This document shows, one piece after another, positions 1 to 8,744 of a stretch of 54,394 bases of DNA. The notes beneath the pieces were generated by a model that had not been told where the DNA came from, ran no database searches, and worked only from the letters and a program-made list of their open reading frames with translations. How positions within the stretch are numbered: the first letter of the stretch is position 1; every line of letters begins with the position of its first letter. The stretch covers positions 1 through 54,394 of the forward strand of contig CANREL010000008.1 in assembly GCA_947629655.1 (NCBI GenBank), written 5' to 3'. This DNA comes from an uncultured Bacilli bacterium. Its GTDB lineage: Bacteria; Bacillota_I; Bacilli_A; RF39; UBA660. Both the position numbers and the translations under genes were made by a program.

Positions 1-81
1 CCTGTTGCTCCTGTTGCTCCTGTTGCTCCTGTTGCTCCTGTTGCTCCTGTTGCTCCTGTTGCTCCTGTTGCTCCTGTTGCT
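1..81 (-). repeat. Nine perfect copies of a 9-nt tandem repeat encoding Gly-Ala-Thr
   Basis: The unit CCTGTTGCT on the + strand is repeated nine times without a mismatch, and a diverged unit follows at 82-90. Identical codon use across all units suggests recent expansion, and copy number is likely to vary between strains. It continues beyond the left edge. Confidence 0.95.
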
Positions 82-320
82 CCTGTGCTTCCAGTCGCAC
101 CGGCTGGTATAGTAAATGTTAATAGAGCATCATTTATAGTTCCAGTGTTTTCAACATTTGCATCTGTCCCAGGTGCGCCTGTTATCGTTGTTCCAACGGT
201 TATGGTAGCAGGTCCTTGTGGACCTGTTGGGCCTTGAGGTCCCGTTGGTCCAATCAAAAAACAACTATTACAATTTGGTACTGGTTTATTATTTCCACCA
301 TTGCAATTGTTTCCAAACAT
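1..320 (-). CDS. Collagen-like triplet-repeat surface/exosporium protein (partial)
   Basis: The gene runs off the left edge, so only its first 106 or so codons are visible. The start ATG (318-320) follows a strong GGAGGG ribosome site. The N-terminus is Cys/Asn-rich ([11 protein letters not shown]), followed by Gly-Pro-Thr/Gly-Pro-Gln triplets. Next comes a linker with the [20 protein letters not shown] pattern, then an uninterrupted Gly-Ala-Thr array. Gly-X-Y arrays with this type of linker are known from BclA-like exosporium filaments and other Bacillota surface proteins; the exosporium role is an inference, supported by the nearby spore-coat operon. The 3' end, including any C-terminal domain, is outside the window. 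Confidence 0.85.
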   Translation of the reverse strand, partial: MFGNNCNGGNNKPVPNCNSCFLIGPTGPQGPTGPQGPATITVGTTITGAPGTDANVENTGTINDALLTFTIPAGATGSTGATGATGATGATGATGATGATGATGAT

Positions 321-380
321 TTTATCCCTCCTCTATCTTAATATATGAGAAGGACTTTTTTTGATATAGTTAATTCACAT

Positions 381-409
381 AAAAAAAGAAAATGCTTTTT
401 TTGCATTTC
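381..409 (-). terminator. Intrinsic terminator of the membrane-anchored unknown gene
   Basis: On the minus strand a GAAATGC/GCATTTC stem with an A7 loop is followed by seven T. It begins a few bases after the stop codon at 413. Confidence 0.8.
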
Positions 410-412
410 CTA

Positions 413-1396
413 TTATTCGTTATTTGATGGTACGTCTTGAGTAAGTGTCTTGACTTTTTCTCTTACTTCTTCCATCTTACTCGTTACTTTAATTTCACCA
501 TTTTTATCTATTTCACAATTCATCAATGTTAGAGTTTTTAAAGAATTAATTCCTTTTTTAATGTCATCATTTCTCTTTCCATCATATGAAGTACCTGTAT
601 CTGTTTGATTAGCTGATTTTGTTTGCCAATCATAAATACTTTCAATGACATCATGAACATAACCAGTTGAACTAAAAGGATTACTATCGTGAGCTTTTAT
701 GATGTACTCCTTATCAGTTTCTGTATCATTAAATGTTATTAGATATGAATTATTACCAGCACCAATTCGCATATTACTTATTTCGCCAGCTGCGAAACCA
801 CAAGCATCTAATACTTTTGATTTAACACATGGAATACCATAATTTACTAGTGTTTGATAAGCATCATTACTCAAAGTTCCATTAACACTTCTCTCGTATG
901 CTTCCAAAGTTAAAGTCAATTTAGTAAATTCTCTATCTTCTTCACTTAAAACACCATTTTTAACATTTTCTTGTTGAGCTAGTTCTTGATATTGGTCAAT
1001 TAAGGCATTAACATCATCAACTGAAAATTCACTTGGCATTTCGTAATGTGCTAAATTGCCGATTTTTTTATTCAAATCTAACGAATGCAATCTCTCTGAT
1101 AATTCAACTATTTCTCCTAAACTATCAAGTTCATCGATAGCTTCAGCATTAACTATTTCAATAGCTTCATCAAATACTGTAGAGTCACTAATAGAACTTA
1201 CTATTTGATGAGCTGGAACCGTAAAATTAGGTGTTTTATTATCCATGTTGAAATAAACTAAAGTTCCAGATACGCCAACACCTACCACTACTACTCCAGC
1301 AATGATTGCATTTCTCAATTTATGTCCTTTTCTTACTCTTTTTCTTGAGTGTTCTTCTCTAACATTACTTTGTTCTTGTTCCATATATTCATCCAT
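413..1396 (-). CDS. Membrane-anchored protein of unknown function
   Basis: About 327 residues. I do not recognise the family. A charged cytoplasmic N-terminus rich in Arg/Lys (about 30 residues) precedes one hydrophobic helix (NAIIAGVVVVGVGVSGTLVYF, about residues 29-49), then a long soluble region, so the topology is probably N-in with an extracytoplasmic C-domain. There is no lipobox or cell-wall anchor. The extracellular part has two Cys (around 'IPCVKSKVLDACG') that could form a disulfide. The ATG at 1396 is preferred over the GTG one codon upstream because it sits 8 nt from a GGGGG ribosome site. It is a single-gene unit with its own terminator. Confidence 0.75.
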   Translation of the reverse strand: MDEYMEQEQSNVREEHSRKRVRKGHKLRNAIIAGVVVVGVGVSGTLVYFNMDNKTPNFTVPAHQIVSSISDSTVFDEAIEIVNAEAIDELDSLGEIVELSERLHSLDLNKKIGNLAHYEMPSEFSVDDVNALIDQYQELAQQENVKNGVLSEEDREFTKLTLTLEAYERSVNGTLSNDAYQTLVNYGIPCVKSKVLDACGFAAGEISNMRIGAGNNSYLITFNDTETDKEYIIKAHDSNPFSSTGYVHDVIESIYDWQTKSANQTDTGTSYDGKRNDDIKKGINSLKTLTLMNCEIDKNGEIKVTSKMEEVREKVKTLTQDVPSNNE

Positions 1397-1461
1397 CACA
1401 GAATCCCCCTTTTTTTCAAGACAGGAGCTATTATATCACATTTCATGATAAAAAGCAAATT

Positions 1462-2367
1462 TTAGACACCTTCAATATTAAAATCTGGTATAAAACTATC
1501 ACTTTGTGTATTTCCTTCTTGAATAAATGCCTTTTCGATTCCTAAATCGCAAGCATAATTAACTACTTCATCATATTCTTCTTCTGTCAATTTTCTATTC
1601 AAGTTATCATACTTTTTAAATTTGAACAATGGTGTATACTGATTCATTATACTTATGTATATATTATTATCGTATTCTTCATAGAGATATTTTAGAATTT
1701 TTTTAGCGTCATCAATATGTCCAGGCATTACTAAGATGCGAACGATTACTCCTTTAATCATCATTCCACGATTATCAAATACTGGTTTTCCAACTTGAGA
1801 ATACATCGCTTTTATATTTTCAGTCGCTATTTCAAAATAATTTTCTACATGCGAGTACTTCACTCCCAAAGAATTATCATAATACTTTAAATCAGGAAGA
1901 TAGACATCTACTATTCCATCAAGACTTTTTATAGTTTTTATGTTTTCGTATGAACTCGTATTATAAACGATGGGAATATTGAGTCCTTTTTTTCTAGCCA
2001 GTTCTATTCCTTTGACAATACTTGGAACGTAATGCGTTGGTGTGACAAGATTGATATTATTAGCTTTTTGTTTTTGAAGTTCAAGACAGATATCACTGAA
2101 ACGTTCAATAGTTACTTCTTTACCATAACCTTCGGTACTAATATTATGATTTTGACAAAAAATGCATTTTAAACTGCAATTGGAAAAAAAGATAGCTCCA
2201 CTTCCTTCTTCCCCCGAAATACATGGTTCTTCCCAAAAGTGAAGAGCTGCCCTTGCCAAACACAATTCATTACTAGCCCCACACACACCTTTTTCTTGAT
2301 AACGATTGATATGACAATTTCTTCGACATAAATCGCAATTTTTGTAAACGTTTAACAAATTATTCAC
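1462..2367 (-). CDS. Radical SAM enzyme, PFL-activase-like (PflX / AmmeMemoRadiSam type)
   Basis: A 301-residue radical SAM protein. The CxxxCxxC cluster motif is seen as CSLKCIFC at C64, C68 and C71. An N-terminal Cys-rich segment (CDLCRRNC...GVCG, residues 11-29) matches the pyruvate-formate-lyase-activase-related group whose substrates are mostly unknown. TPTHYVP and YNTSSY segments are typical of this group. The start is a GTG that overlaps the stop of the upstream gene (GTGA), so the two are translationally coupled. The specific substrate cannot be read from sequence. Confidence 0.85.
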   Translation of the reverse strand: MNNLLNVYKNCDLCRRNCHINRYQEKGVCGASNELCLARAALHFWEEPCISGEEGSGAIFFSNCSLKCIFCQNHNISTEGYGKEVTIERFSDICLELQKQKANNINLVTPTHYVPSIVKGIELARKKGLNIPIVYNTSSYENIKTIKSLDGIVDVYLPDLKYYDNSLGVKYSHVENYFEIATENIKAMYSQVGKPVFDNRGMMIKGVIVRILVMPGHIDDAKKILKYLYEEYDNNIYISIMNQYTPLFKFKKYDNLNRKLTEEEYDEVVNYACDLGIEKAFIQEGNTQSDSFIPDFNIEGV

Positions 2368-2885
2368 ATTCTTTCTAAAATTTCTTTTAGGACGACATCT
2401 TTATCAACAAAATATGTGTTTTGCATATAAAATTTTTGTCTAAAATTGAAGAAATATCTAGCAAAGTATATTTTATTAATACTATAATTTTTTCCCTTGA
2501 GACGAAGATATGGACATGTGAAAGTTTTACAAGCAATATTTTTAATAGAGCATCGACCATTTTTTAAATGTTCACAATCATTACTATGTTTATAACTGTG
2601 ACAACAACCATTGATATATGAATCTTTCTTTATTCCTTTTTCAATCATATATCTTCTTTTAGAACATAAATCATTTTGAAAACCACAAACATTTTTATTG
2701 ATGAATTCATTATCTAAATAATCACATATCATATCATATAATTTAGAATATCTCTTTTCAATATTTTTTTCTTTTAAAATATTTTCTACGACTTTGATTC
2801 TTTTTTTCTTCTCTTTTTCCGTTATATTTTTATCTCTATTTATTCTATTTATCGAACTTCGTAAGATTCTTTTATCACTGCGCAT
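2364..2885 (-). CDS. Cys-rich protein of unknown function, coupled to the radical SAM gene
   Basis: About 173 residues when started at the ATG at 2885, which has an AAGGAG site; an upstream in-frame ATG at 2903 lacks one. The N-terminal half is a Lys/Arg-rich helix. The centre has a dense Cys/His set (VCGFQNDLC...CCHSYKHSNDCEHL...CSIKNIACKTFTC) suited to an Fe-S cluster or structural zinc. Its stop overlaps the start of the radical SAM gene, suggesting the two act together, perhaps as partner or substrate. No family assigned. Confidence 0.7.
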   Translation of the reverse strand: MRSDKRILRSSINRINRDKNITEKEKKKRIKVVENILKEKNIEKRYSKLYDMICDYLDNEFINKNVCGFQNDLCSKRRYMIEKGIKKDSYINGCCHSYKHSNDCEHLKNGRCSIKNIACKTFTCPYLRLKGKNYSINKIYFARYFFNFRQKFYMQNTYFVDKDVVLKEILERM

Positions 2886-2981
2886 AGGTAAGCTCCTTTT
2901 CATAACTATTGTATCACATTAATTGATTTTTGCGATAGCTTATGATATAAGATACATATATTTAAAAGTGATGGAGGCTTT

Positions 2982-3884
2982 ATGAATATCAATTTTGAAC
3001 TATATAGAATATTTTATACAGTTGCGTCATGTGGAAATATTACAAAAGCTAGTAAAGAGTTGATGATCAGTCAACCAGCAGTTACTAAACAGATCAAAAC
3101 ATTAGAAAATCAATTGGGTGGAGAGTTGTTCATCCGTACTAAAAAAGGTGTCATTTTGACAGATAATGGTCGAGAAATATTCAATTATGTAAAACAAGCT
3201 ATTGACTGTTTTCAAAATGCTGAAATGCAGTTTTCCAACTTAAAGAGTTTAGAAAAAGGAACTGTTAAAATCGGAGTATCAACTACTCTAGCTAAATTAT
3301 ATTTAATTGATCGTCTCAAAATATTTCATAAAGAACATCCAAATATCGGCATAGAAATATCTACTGATCCATCAAGTGTAATGCGTAAGAAGTTGAAAGA
3401 TGGAAGACTTGATATCGTCATTGCGAAGTTTTGGGAAAAAGAAAATAATGACTTGACTACTATTGAACTAGGTACTATTCATGACTGTTTTATAGCTGGA
3501 AATGAATATATCGATTTAAAAGATCGCGAAATAAAGTTTGAAGAATTAGATCAATTTCCAATTCTTCTTCAGAAATACCCTTCAACTTCTCGTGAAGCTT
3601 TAGATCGTTTTTGTCAAGAAAACAATTTTGAATTGACTACTAAAATGGAAATTGGTTCAGCTAGTCTCTTAGAAGAATTTGTGAAAATTGGTTTAGGAAT
3701 TGGACTAGTTACTAAAGAATACGTTCAAAATGATTTAAATGGTAGTGATCTTTTTGAAATAAAGACAGTTCCTCAACTCAAAGAGAAAAAGTTTGGCATT
3801 ATTCTATTAAAGGGAAGCATGCACAGTTTTGGGACTAATGAACTAATCAAATTATTATTGGAAACTAAAAATAGAGATCTTTAA
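2982..3884 (+). CDS. LysR-family transcriptional regulator
   Basis: A 300-residue protein. The N-terminal winged helix-turn-helix (about residues 1-65) has the LysR signature 'ASKELMISQPAVTKQIKTLE' followed by a two-domain periplasmic-binding-like effector domain (about 90-295). The length is typical of the family. GGAGG precedes the ATG. It is transcribed divergently from the Cys-rich/radical SAM pair across a 96-bp gap, the usual LysR arrangement, so that pair is the most likely target. The effector is unknown. Confidence 0.93.
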   Translation: MNINFELYRIFYTVASCGNITKASKELMISQPAVTKQIKTLENQLGGELFIRTKKGVILTDNGREIFNYVKQAIDCFQNAEMQFSNLKSLEKGTVKIGVSTTLAKLYLIDRLKIFHKEHPNIGIEISTDPSSVMRKKLKDGRLDIVIAKFWEKENNDLTTIELGTIHDCFIAGNEYIDLKDREIKFEELDQFPILLQKYPSTSREALDRFCQENNFELTTKMEIGSASLLEEFVKIGLGIGLVTKEYVQNDLNGSDLFEIKTVPQLKEKKFGIILLKGSMHSFGTNELIKLLLETKNRDL

Positions 3885-3896
3885 ATCTCTATTTTT
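3867..3896. terminator. Bidirectional terminator between lysR and the SseB-like gene
   Basis: A perfect 12-bp inverted repeat AAAAATAGAGAT / ATCTCTATTTTT with a 6-nt loop. It gives a T-run on both strands and sits between convergent genes, overlapping both stop codons. Confidence 0.85.
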
Positions 3897-4605
3897 TATC
3901 GTTCTTTTTATAAAAAGGTTTCTTTTCCTTCAACATGCCACTAATTATTTTATCATTTGATGGTAAGATATCAAGATTTATTTCTTTTATAGATTTCTTT
4001 ATTTCATCTGCGATGTCATCAAATAATTTTTCCACATTCTTTGTCTTAGTATCAACAATTAATAAATATCCAGGAATATTATTTTTCTTAATATTCATCA
4101 AATAAGCTTCATTAACTTTATCCATCTCTTTTAAAATATTCTTTATTTTATTTTTTATATCTTTTGGACAATCGCTTACTTCATCTATATATACTTTATC
4201 CATATTAAAAATATCATCTAAAGTCTTTTTATCTAAAACAATATTTTCCGTAAATGGATTTAATACTAAGCCTTTAACTTCTTCTTCAGAATTTATTACG
4301 ATATTAGCATATTCATCAAATGTTAGAACGAAGTATCTTGAGTTACTGGCATCACTCCATTTATTGTATTCATCCATATCTGTATAAGCTTGAAAATAAT
4401 TATTATTGTTTTGATCTTCTAAAAGCATAAAAGTCAATTCATCTCGTTTACCATCGTCAACAGATGGTATTAAAAAATAAGCTTTGCGCAATTCAGTTAT
4501 GAAGTTATCTTCACTATCTTGATTTTGATTTAACTTCAAAGTAATCATGGCCATCTTTAATTCATCATTGCGAATTTCTTTATTACTCTCTATTTTTTCT
4601 TTCAT
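3889..4605 (-). CDS. SseB-family N-terminal domain protein
   Basis: About 238 residues from the ATG at 4605, which has an AGGTGA site; the upstream GTG at 4614 lies inside that site. The region 'LRKAYFLIPSVDDGKRDELTFMLL' through 'YFQAYTDMDEYNKW' and 'NIVINPFT'-like 'GLVLNPFTENIVL' matches the SseB N-terminal domain seen in enhanced-serine-sensitivity proteins. The C-terminal half (about 130-238) resembles the SseB C-terminal region but ends in a Lys-rich tail. The biochemical role of the family is unclear. Monocistronic. Confidence 0.75.
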   Translation of the reverse strand: MKEKIESNKEIRNDELKMAMITLKLNQNQDSEDNFITELRKAYFLIPSVDDGKRDELTFMLLEDQNNNNYFQAYTDMDEYNKWSDASNSRYFVLTFDEYANIVINSEEEVKGLVLNPFTENIVLDKKTLDDIFNMDKVYIDEVSDCPKDIKNKIKNILKEMDKVNEAYLMNIKKNNIPGYLLIVDTKTKNVEKLFDDIADEIKKSIKEINLDILPSNDKIISGMLKEKKPFYKKNDKK

Positions 4606-4718
4606 AAATTTCACCTGGTTAAATTATATCATAACTTGACAACATTTAATATTTTTATATCTTTTTCCTTTTATATGATGAATATTTTTGTTATATTTAT
4701 TTAGGAAGAAGGGATAAT

Positions 4719-5417
4719 ATGCCATCATCAATCATACATTACTCAGTGGGAAAATTGGTATTAGAAAAGACTGATATTTTCAAAGATGAACATGACATTT
4801 TTCTCTATAGTGTTGGGTTAATAGCTCCTGATAGTTGGAGAAATTGTCAAAGATTTAAAGATTCACCTCTACCCAAAATAGAAAAGAGAAAGTTTTCACA
4901 TTTTTCTAATGATGGAACTTGGAGTGAAAATTATGACTTATTTTATAAAAAGTATAAAGATTATTTAGACAATCCTTTCATGGTCGGTTACTTTGTCCAT
5001 TTGATTACTGATCGCAATTGGCGAAATGATATGTTTTATAATTGTTTTTGTGAAGATGGTTCAATCAAATTATTAAATGGTACGACTATCAATGGTGTTA
5101 AGGGAGTAAGAAAACAATTACTGCAAAGTGAAAGTGTAAAAATGGCCGTACTTCTAGCTAAAAAGTTTAAATTACAAGAATTACAAACTTTAACTGATGA
5201 AGAAATAAAATCTTTACCTAAAATGGATGAATTAGAATTTGATGGTCTAAATAAAACGATATCTTATCACAATAGTGAGATAAACTTAAAAATTGATGAA
5301 AAACTGGAAGTATATAAATTAGAAGATTTTGTCTTGGGAATAGATAATTGTAGTAATTTCATCATCGAAGAATTAAAAAAGTACAACATATTAAAAAAAG
5401 AAGTAGATTTTTTCTAA
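4719..5417 (+). CDS. Zinc-dependent phospholipase C-like protein (PF00882-type)
   Basis: A 232-residue protein. Early 'IIHYSVGKLVLEK', 'YSVGLIAPDSW', then 'FSHFSND' and 'GYFVHLITDRNW' give the His/Asp spacing of the zinc-dependent phospholipase C/S1-P1 nuclease-like fold (H, D, H, HxxxD). No signal peptide is visible, so it is probably cytoplasmic, unlike secreted toxins of this fold. Such short cytoplasmic homologues are common in Bacillota and are of unknown substrate. The 3' end overlaps the convergent DUF523 gene by 4 bp. Confidence 0.65.
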   Translation: MPSSIIHYSVGKLVLEKTDIFKDEHDIFLYSVGLIAPDSWRNCQRFKDSPLPKIEKRKFSHFSNDGTWSENYDLFYKKYKDYLDNPFMVGYFVHLITDRNWRNDMFYNCFCEDGSIKLLNGTTINGVKGVRKQLLQSESVKMAVLLAKKFKLQELQTLTDEEIKSLPKMDELEFDGLNKTISYHNSEINLKIDEKLEVYKLEDFVLGIDNCSNFIIEELKKYNILKKEVDFF

Positions 5418-5830
5418 ACATTTTCTACTTCAATATCATTTTTTAGTAATAGATCGGTCGTCACACCATTACCTTTAGTAAGGTTATTGGAAAACGTACC
5501 ATCATATATTTCATCAAGTCCACAAGATGGACTTTTTTTCTTTAAAATAGCTTTCTTTATTTTTAATTCTTGGGCTATTCTCAATACTTCTTGAGCGCCT
5601 TTTTGATAATTTTCAGTGACGTCTCGACCATCTTTAGTCACAACTCTTTTTTCACCATCAACAATTTTTATTTCAGCGGGTGTTCGGGGAGTTGGTAATC
5701 CACCTAATTGTTCAGGACACACTGGTATAGCAAGTCCACCTCTCACCATTTGTAAGACTTTTTCATCAATATTATTACCACCATTATATTTACAATTAAT
5801 TCCACATAGACAAGCACTTACTAATATCAT
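5414..5830 (-). CDS. DUF523 family protein (TudS/YbbK-like)
   Basis: A 138-residue protein matching the full length of DUF523. The conserved pieces are 'SACLCGINCKYNG' at the N-terminus, 'PVCPEQLGGLPTPR', and 'AILKKKSPSCG'. Three conserved Cys (in CLCG, VCPE and SPSCG) fit the Fe-S cluster site of thiouracil desulfurases of this family; desulfurase activity here is an inference. A good AGGAGG site precedes the ATG. Confidence 0.88.
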   Translation of the reverse strand: MILVSACLCGINCKYNGGNNIDEKVLQMVRGGLAIPVCPEQLGGLPTPRTPAEIKIVDGEKRVVTKDGRDVTENYQKGAQEVLRIAQELKIKKAILKKKSPSCGLDEIYDGTFSNNLTKGNGVTTDLLLKNDIEVENV

Positions 5831-5839
5831 TTTTACCTC

Positions 5840-6481
5840 CTAATCCAAAATGTATTTCAAATCTTCTATCACTTTATCGATGTTATGCATCCCATTACCA
5901 ACGGGATAAAAAACAGGATATACTTCATATTCTCTTTTATTGATAACTTTTTTAAAAACTTTTTTACGACATTTTGAAACACATATCTTTTCATCTAAAA
6001 AAATACTGCTGACTTGATTGCCAAAGACAATTATTTTTTTAGGTTTGATAATATCTATCTCTTTAAATAACAATTCTAAATATTCTCTATATACCGAGTC
6101 TGGTAATGGTCTGGCATCTATTTGTGTACACTTCCCTAAATTAGTTATGAAATATTTATTATTTTTTACGTTTTCATAGACTAAATCAGAAAATTCTTCA
6201 TCCCAATCTTTAGATTTTCGCTTTTGAATATCATCATATATTTTTTCATCTAAAAGACCGACATTATAAAATAGTTTCCATATATTTTTAGTTCCAAGCC
6301 AAGGAGAACGTCTCCCTTTCCAATTCTTTTCTGAAGCAATGTTCTTACCTGTTGGATTCATGAAGATGAAACAGACATCTGGATTTTCTTCACATCCACC
6401 ATTATAAATTGAAGCAAGAGATGGATCACCATATATTTTTTGTAACATATCATATTTTTTATTTAAATCTTTTATTTTCAT
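5840..6481 (-). CDS. Uracil-DNA glycosylase superfamily protein
   Basis: About 213 residues. 'VCFIFMNPTGKNIA' occupies the position of the water-activating motif, 'IIVFGNQVSSIFL' is the central strand of the fold, and 'VFYPVGNGMHNID' is the DNA-intercalation/His motif. These mark a UDG-superfamily member of the family 4/5-like type, though classical Fe-S cysteines are not obvious. The ATG at 6481 is chosen because GGTAGTG lies just upstream; a TTG at 6496 would extend it by five codons without a site. It lies 9 bp downstream of the DUF523 start, so the two probably share a transcript. Confidence 0.75.
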   Translation of the reverse strand: MKIKDLNKKYDMLQKIYGDPSLASIYNGGCEENPDVCFIFMNPTGKNIASEKNWKGRRSPWLGTKNIWKLFYNVGLLDEKIYDDIQKRKSKDWDEEFSDLVYENVKNNKYFITNLGKCTQIDARPLPDSVYREYLELLFKEIDIIKPKKIIVFGNQVSSIFLDEKICVSKCRKKVFKKVINKREYEVYPVFYPVGNGMHNIDKVIEDLKYILD

Positions 6482-6511
6482 AATTATCACTACCAATATA
6501 TCTATTATAAC

Positions 6512-6537
6512 AAAAAGAGTTAGAATTTCTAACTCTT
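6512..6537 (-). terminator. Intrinsic terminator of the REC/HD-GYP-like gene
   Basis: Inverted repeat AAGAGTTAGAA / TTCTAACTCTT; on the minus strand it is followed by a T-run. It begins at the stop codon of the gene ending at 6537. Confidence 0.75.
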
Positions 6538-8195
6538 TATATTTTAGTATTGATCTCTTTTATTTTTTCACTGACCTTTTTTAGACTTTCAACGACTTTA
6601 GGATTAAATTTTGTACCAGCTTTCTTAGATATTTCATCGATGATAGATGATTCATTCATAACTTTTAACAATTCATTGTATTCAATGGCCACAGAAGCGA
6701 TTTGAACAGCGATAGGAATGTCATCACCTTTCGCACCAGTTGGATAACCTGTTCCGTCATAATTTTCTTCATGGTACTCAATTATATCTTTGGCATAATG
6801 GTTGAAAATGCGATCAGTAATGCGATATAAGACACTGTCAAAAATAGATAAACCAATCATTGGGTGACTCTTTATTATTTTTATTTCATCATCATTAAAG
6901 TTTTGCTTATTAAACATTTTATGTGGCAATGTATATAGTCCAATATTGTAGTATTTAGAAGCTTCAGTCAATTTGGCAATTCTATTACCATCAAATTTAT
7001 ATTCAGCATAGTCTTCAGATACTTGATGTGCTAAAACATTGACATAGCTACTAACTCTTTTGACATCAGTAGCATAATCATACAAGTAAGATTTTACAAT
7101 CATGCGCAAGACATTTTTTATTTCTTCATGTTGAGTTAAAACAATTTCATTTAAGGAATTATTAGATTTATATAATTTGATCAAATTGCCAATGCGGTGT
7201 TTTACGATTTGGACATTAAAAGGTTTTTCTAAGACATCCGCAATTGGATAAGTGTAAGCTTTTTCTTTAGTAGCTTGATCATAATCACCACTAATTATTA
7301 CCACTGGCATTTTCGTCAATAAATTTTTAGAACTCATGTAGTCAAGAACACCAAAGCCATCAATACCAGGCATGTTTAAATCTAAGAACATACCTATTAT
7401 CTTGTCTTTCTCTTCAATGTTATTGATGTCACTATTCTTTTCTAAAATGTCAATTGCTTCTTGTCCATCATGCGCTACTAAAACTTTATAAATGTCATCA
7501 AAAGTCTTACTCAACAAGTTACATGTAACATTGTCATCATCAACAATGATAATTGTCTTCGTATTACCTTGATTAACAGCACTGATCATATTCTCAGTCA
7601 TAGCTTTACTAAGATCTGGAACAGAATTGGTCAAATCAGCTAAAACATTATTGACATAACCAGTTAAACTTTTTATTTCTGGATTGTTAGTAGTACAATT
7701 GATATTCATGACACCATTCAATTTTACAATGGCATCAGTTACAGCATCAAAAAGAATTTTTTGTTTCGTCTCTAAAGTATCAATAGATGATTTACTCTCC
7801 AATTTTATATTTTCATTTATGTTCTCGACTAAAACTAAAGCTACTTTTTTATCATCTGTTTCAATTAACTTTATGACATTACTATACCAATCATAATTAT
7901 TATCTGATATTTTCTTACGATATTCATAACGCGAACACTTAATTCCTTGTTCCATCTTTTCTCTTAGATTATCAGCTGAAATACTTTTAACATAACCATC
8001 TAAATCATCAGGATGAACTATGTTTTGTAATTCAGAAAAGAAATTGACAAAAGGAAGAGTATTCTTACAAATAAATTTCTTGTTTTCAAAAGCATATTCA
8101 GAGACTAAATCTGACATCATATCAATGATATATATATTACTAAATGTCTCCGGAATTAAATCTTCAATGTATCCACTATATAGGTTATTGTCCAT
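6537..8195 (-). CDS. PAS-like / receiver / degenerate HD-GYP signalling protein
   Basis: A 552-residue protein. Residues about 25-130 look PAS-like ('IVHPDDLDGY', 'EYRKKISDNNYDWYS'). A receiver domain follows at about 213-345, with acidic pocket D219-D221, phospho-acceptor D272 in 'MFLDLNMPG', and K324 in 'LEKPF'. The C-terminal region (about 355-550) aligns with HD-GYP: 'YHEENYDGTGYP' (474-485) is the GYP part. The HD part reads 'YYNIGLYTLP', so the His-Asp metal ligands are gone. It is therefore unlikely to hydrolyse c-di-GMP and may act as a sensor or scaffold. The neighbouring single receiver protein (8273-8662) is closely related to this receiver domain. Confidence 0.85.
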   Translation of the reverse strand: MDNNLYSGYIEDLIPETFSNIYIIDMMSDLVSEYAFENKKFICKNTLPFVNFFSELQNIVHPDDLDGYVKSISADNLREKMEQGIKCSRYEYRKKISDNNYDWYSNVIKLIETDDKKVALVLVENINENIKLESKSSIDTLETKQKILFDAVTDAIVKLNGVMNINCTTNNPEIKSLTGYVNNVLADLTNSVPDLSKAMTENMISAVNQGNTKTIIIVDDDNVTCNLLSKTFDDIYKVLVAHDGQEAIDILEKNSDINNIEEKDKIIGMFLDLNMPGIDGFGVLDYMSSKNLLTKMPVVIISGDYDQATKEKAYTYPIADVLEKPFNVQIVKHRIGNLIKLYKSNNSLNEIVLTQHEEIKNVLRMIVKSYLYDYATDVKRVSSYVNVLAHQVSEDYAEYKFDGNRIAKLTEASKYYNIGLYTLPHKMFNKQNFNDDEIKIIKSHPMIGLSIFDSVLYRITDRIFNHYAKDIIEYHEENYDGTGYPTGAKGDDIPIAVQIASVAIEYNELLKVMNESSIIDEISKKAGTKFNPKVVESLKKVSEKIKEINTKI

Positions 8196-8247
8196 AACAC
8201 ACCACTCCTATTCTATACAATTATAACACATTATTTTTTACATTAAA

Positions 8248-8269
8248 TAAAAAAGACTTATAAAAGTCT
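8248..8269 (-). terminator. Intrinsic terminator of the single-domain response regulator
   Basis: A 6-bp AGACTT / AAGTCT stem with a 4-nt loop, followed on the minus strand by a T-run; it lies just after the stop at 8273. Confidence 0.7.
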
Positions 8270-8272
8270 ATT

Positions 8273-8662
8273 TTACACATTATTTATTGATGTTATACTG
8301 ATTGTCTTCTCCACTATTTTTTTAACATTATCAATCGTAAAAGGTTTCTTTAAAACATCAATGATATTATATTCGAAAGCTTTATCAATAACATCCATAT
8401 CATCATCACCAGTTATTATTGATACTGGTACTTGGGAAAACAAATTGTTCTGTTTTAAATACTCTAAGACAGCAAAACCATCTACTTCTGGCATATTTAA
8501 ATCTAATAACATTCCTACAATATCATCCAAATTATTATTCTTTATCACATCAATAGCTACTTGACCATTTTCAGCACTTAAGATATTGTATTGTCCCTCA
8601 AAAGCCTTTCTAACTATATTGACAATAATATTAGAATCATCAGCAACGATAATTGATTTCAT
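8273..8662 (-). CDS. Single-domain response regulator (CheY-like receiver)
   Basis: A 129-residue receiver-only protein. The acidic pair is D8-D9 ('VADDS'), the phospho-acceptor is D54 in 'MLLDLNMPE', Thr/Ser is in 'SIITGD', and the conserved Lys is in 'LKKPFT'. It has no output domain, so it must signal through a partner. Its 'MxLDLNMPxxDGFxVLxY' block is nearly the same as in the receiver domain of the neighbouring 552-residue protein, pointing to duplication. No histidine kinase is in the window. Confidence 0.9.
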   Translation of the reverse strand: MKSIIVADDSNIIVNIVRKAFEGQYNILSAENGQVAIDVIKNNNLDDIVGMLLDLNMPEVDGFAVLEYLKQNNLFSQVPVSIITGDDDMDVIDKAFEYNIIDVLKKPFTIDNVKKIVEKTISITSINNV

Positions 8663-8744
8663 AAATTCACACCTCTTAGTATAAGTTTAACACAAAAATA
8701 TTTTTTTTGATAAATATTTGTACATGTTTACATCTTTTTTTACT

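Noticed and set aside
1..90. Regular short repeat at the left edge resembling a CRISPR or satellite array
   Set aside because: The 9-nt unit has no spacers and is in frame as Gly-Ala-Thr within a collagen-like gene.
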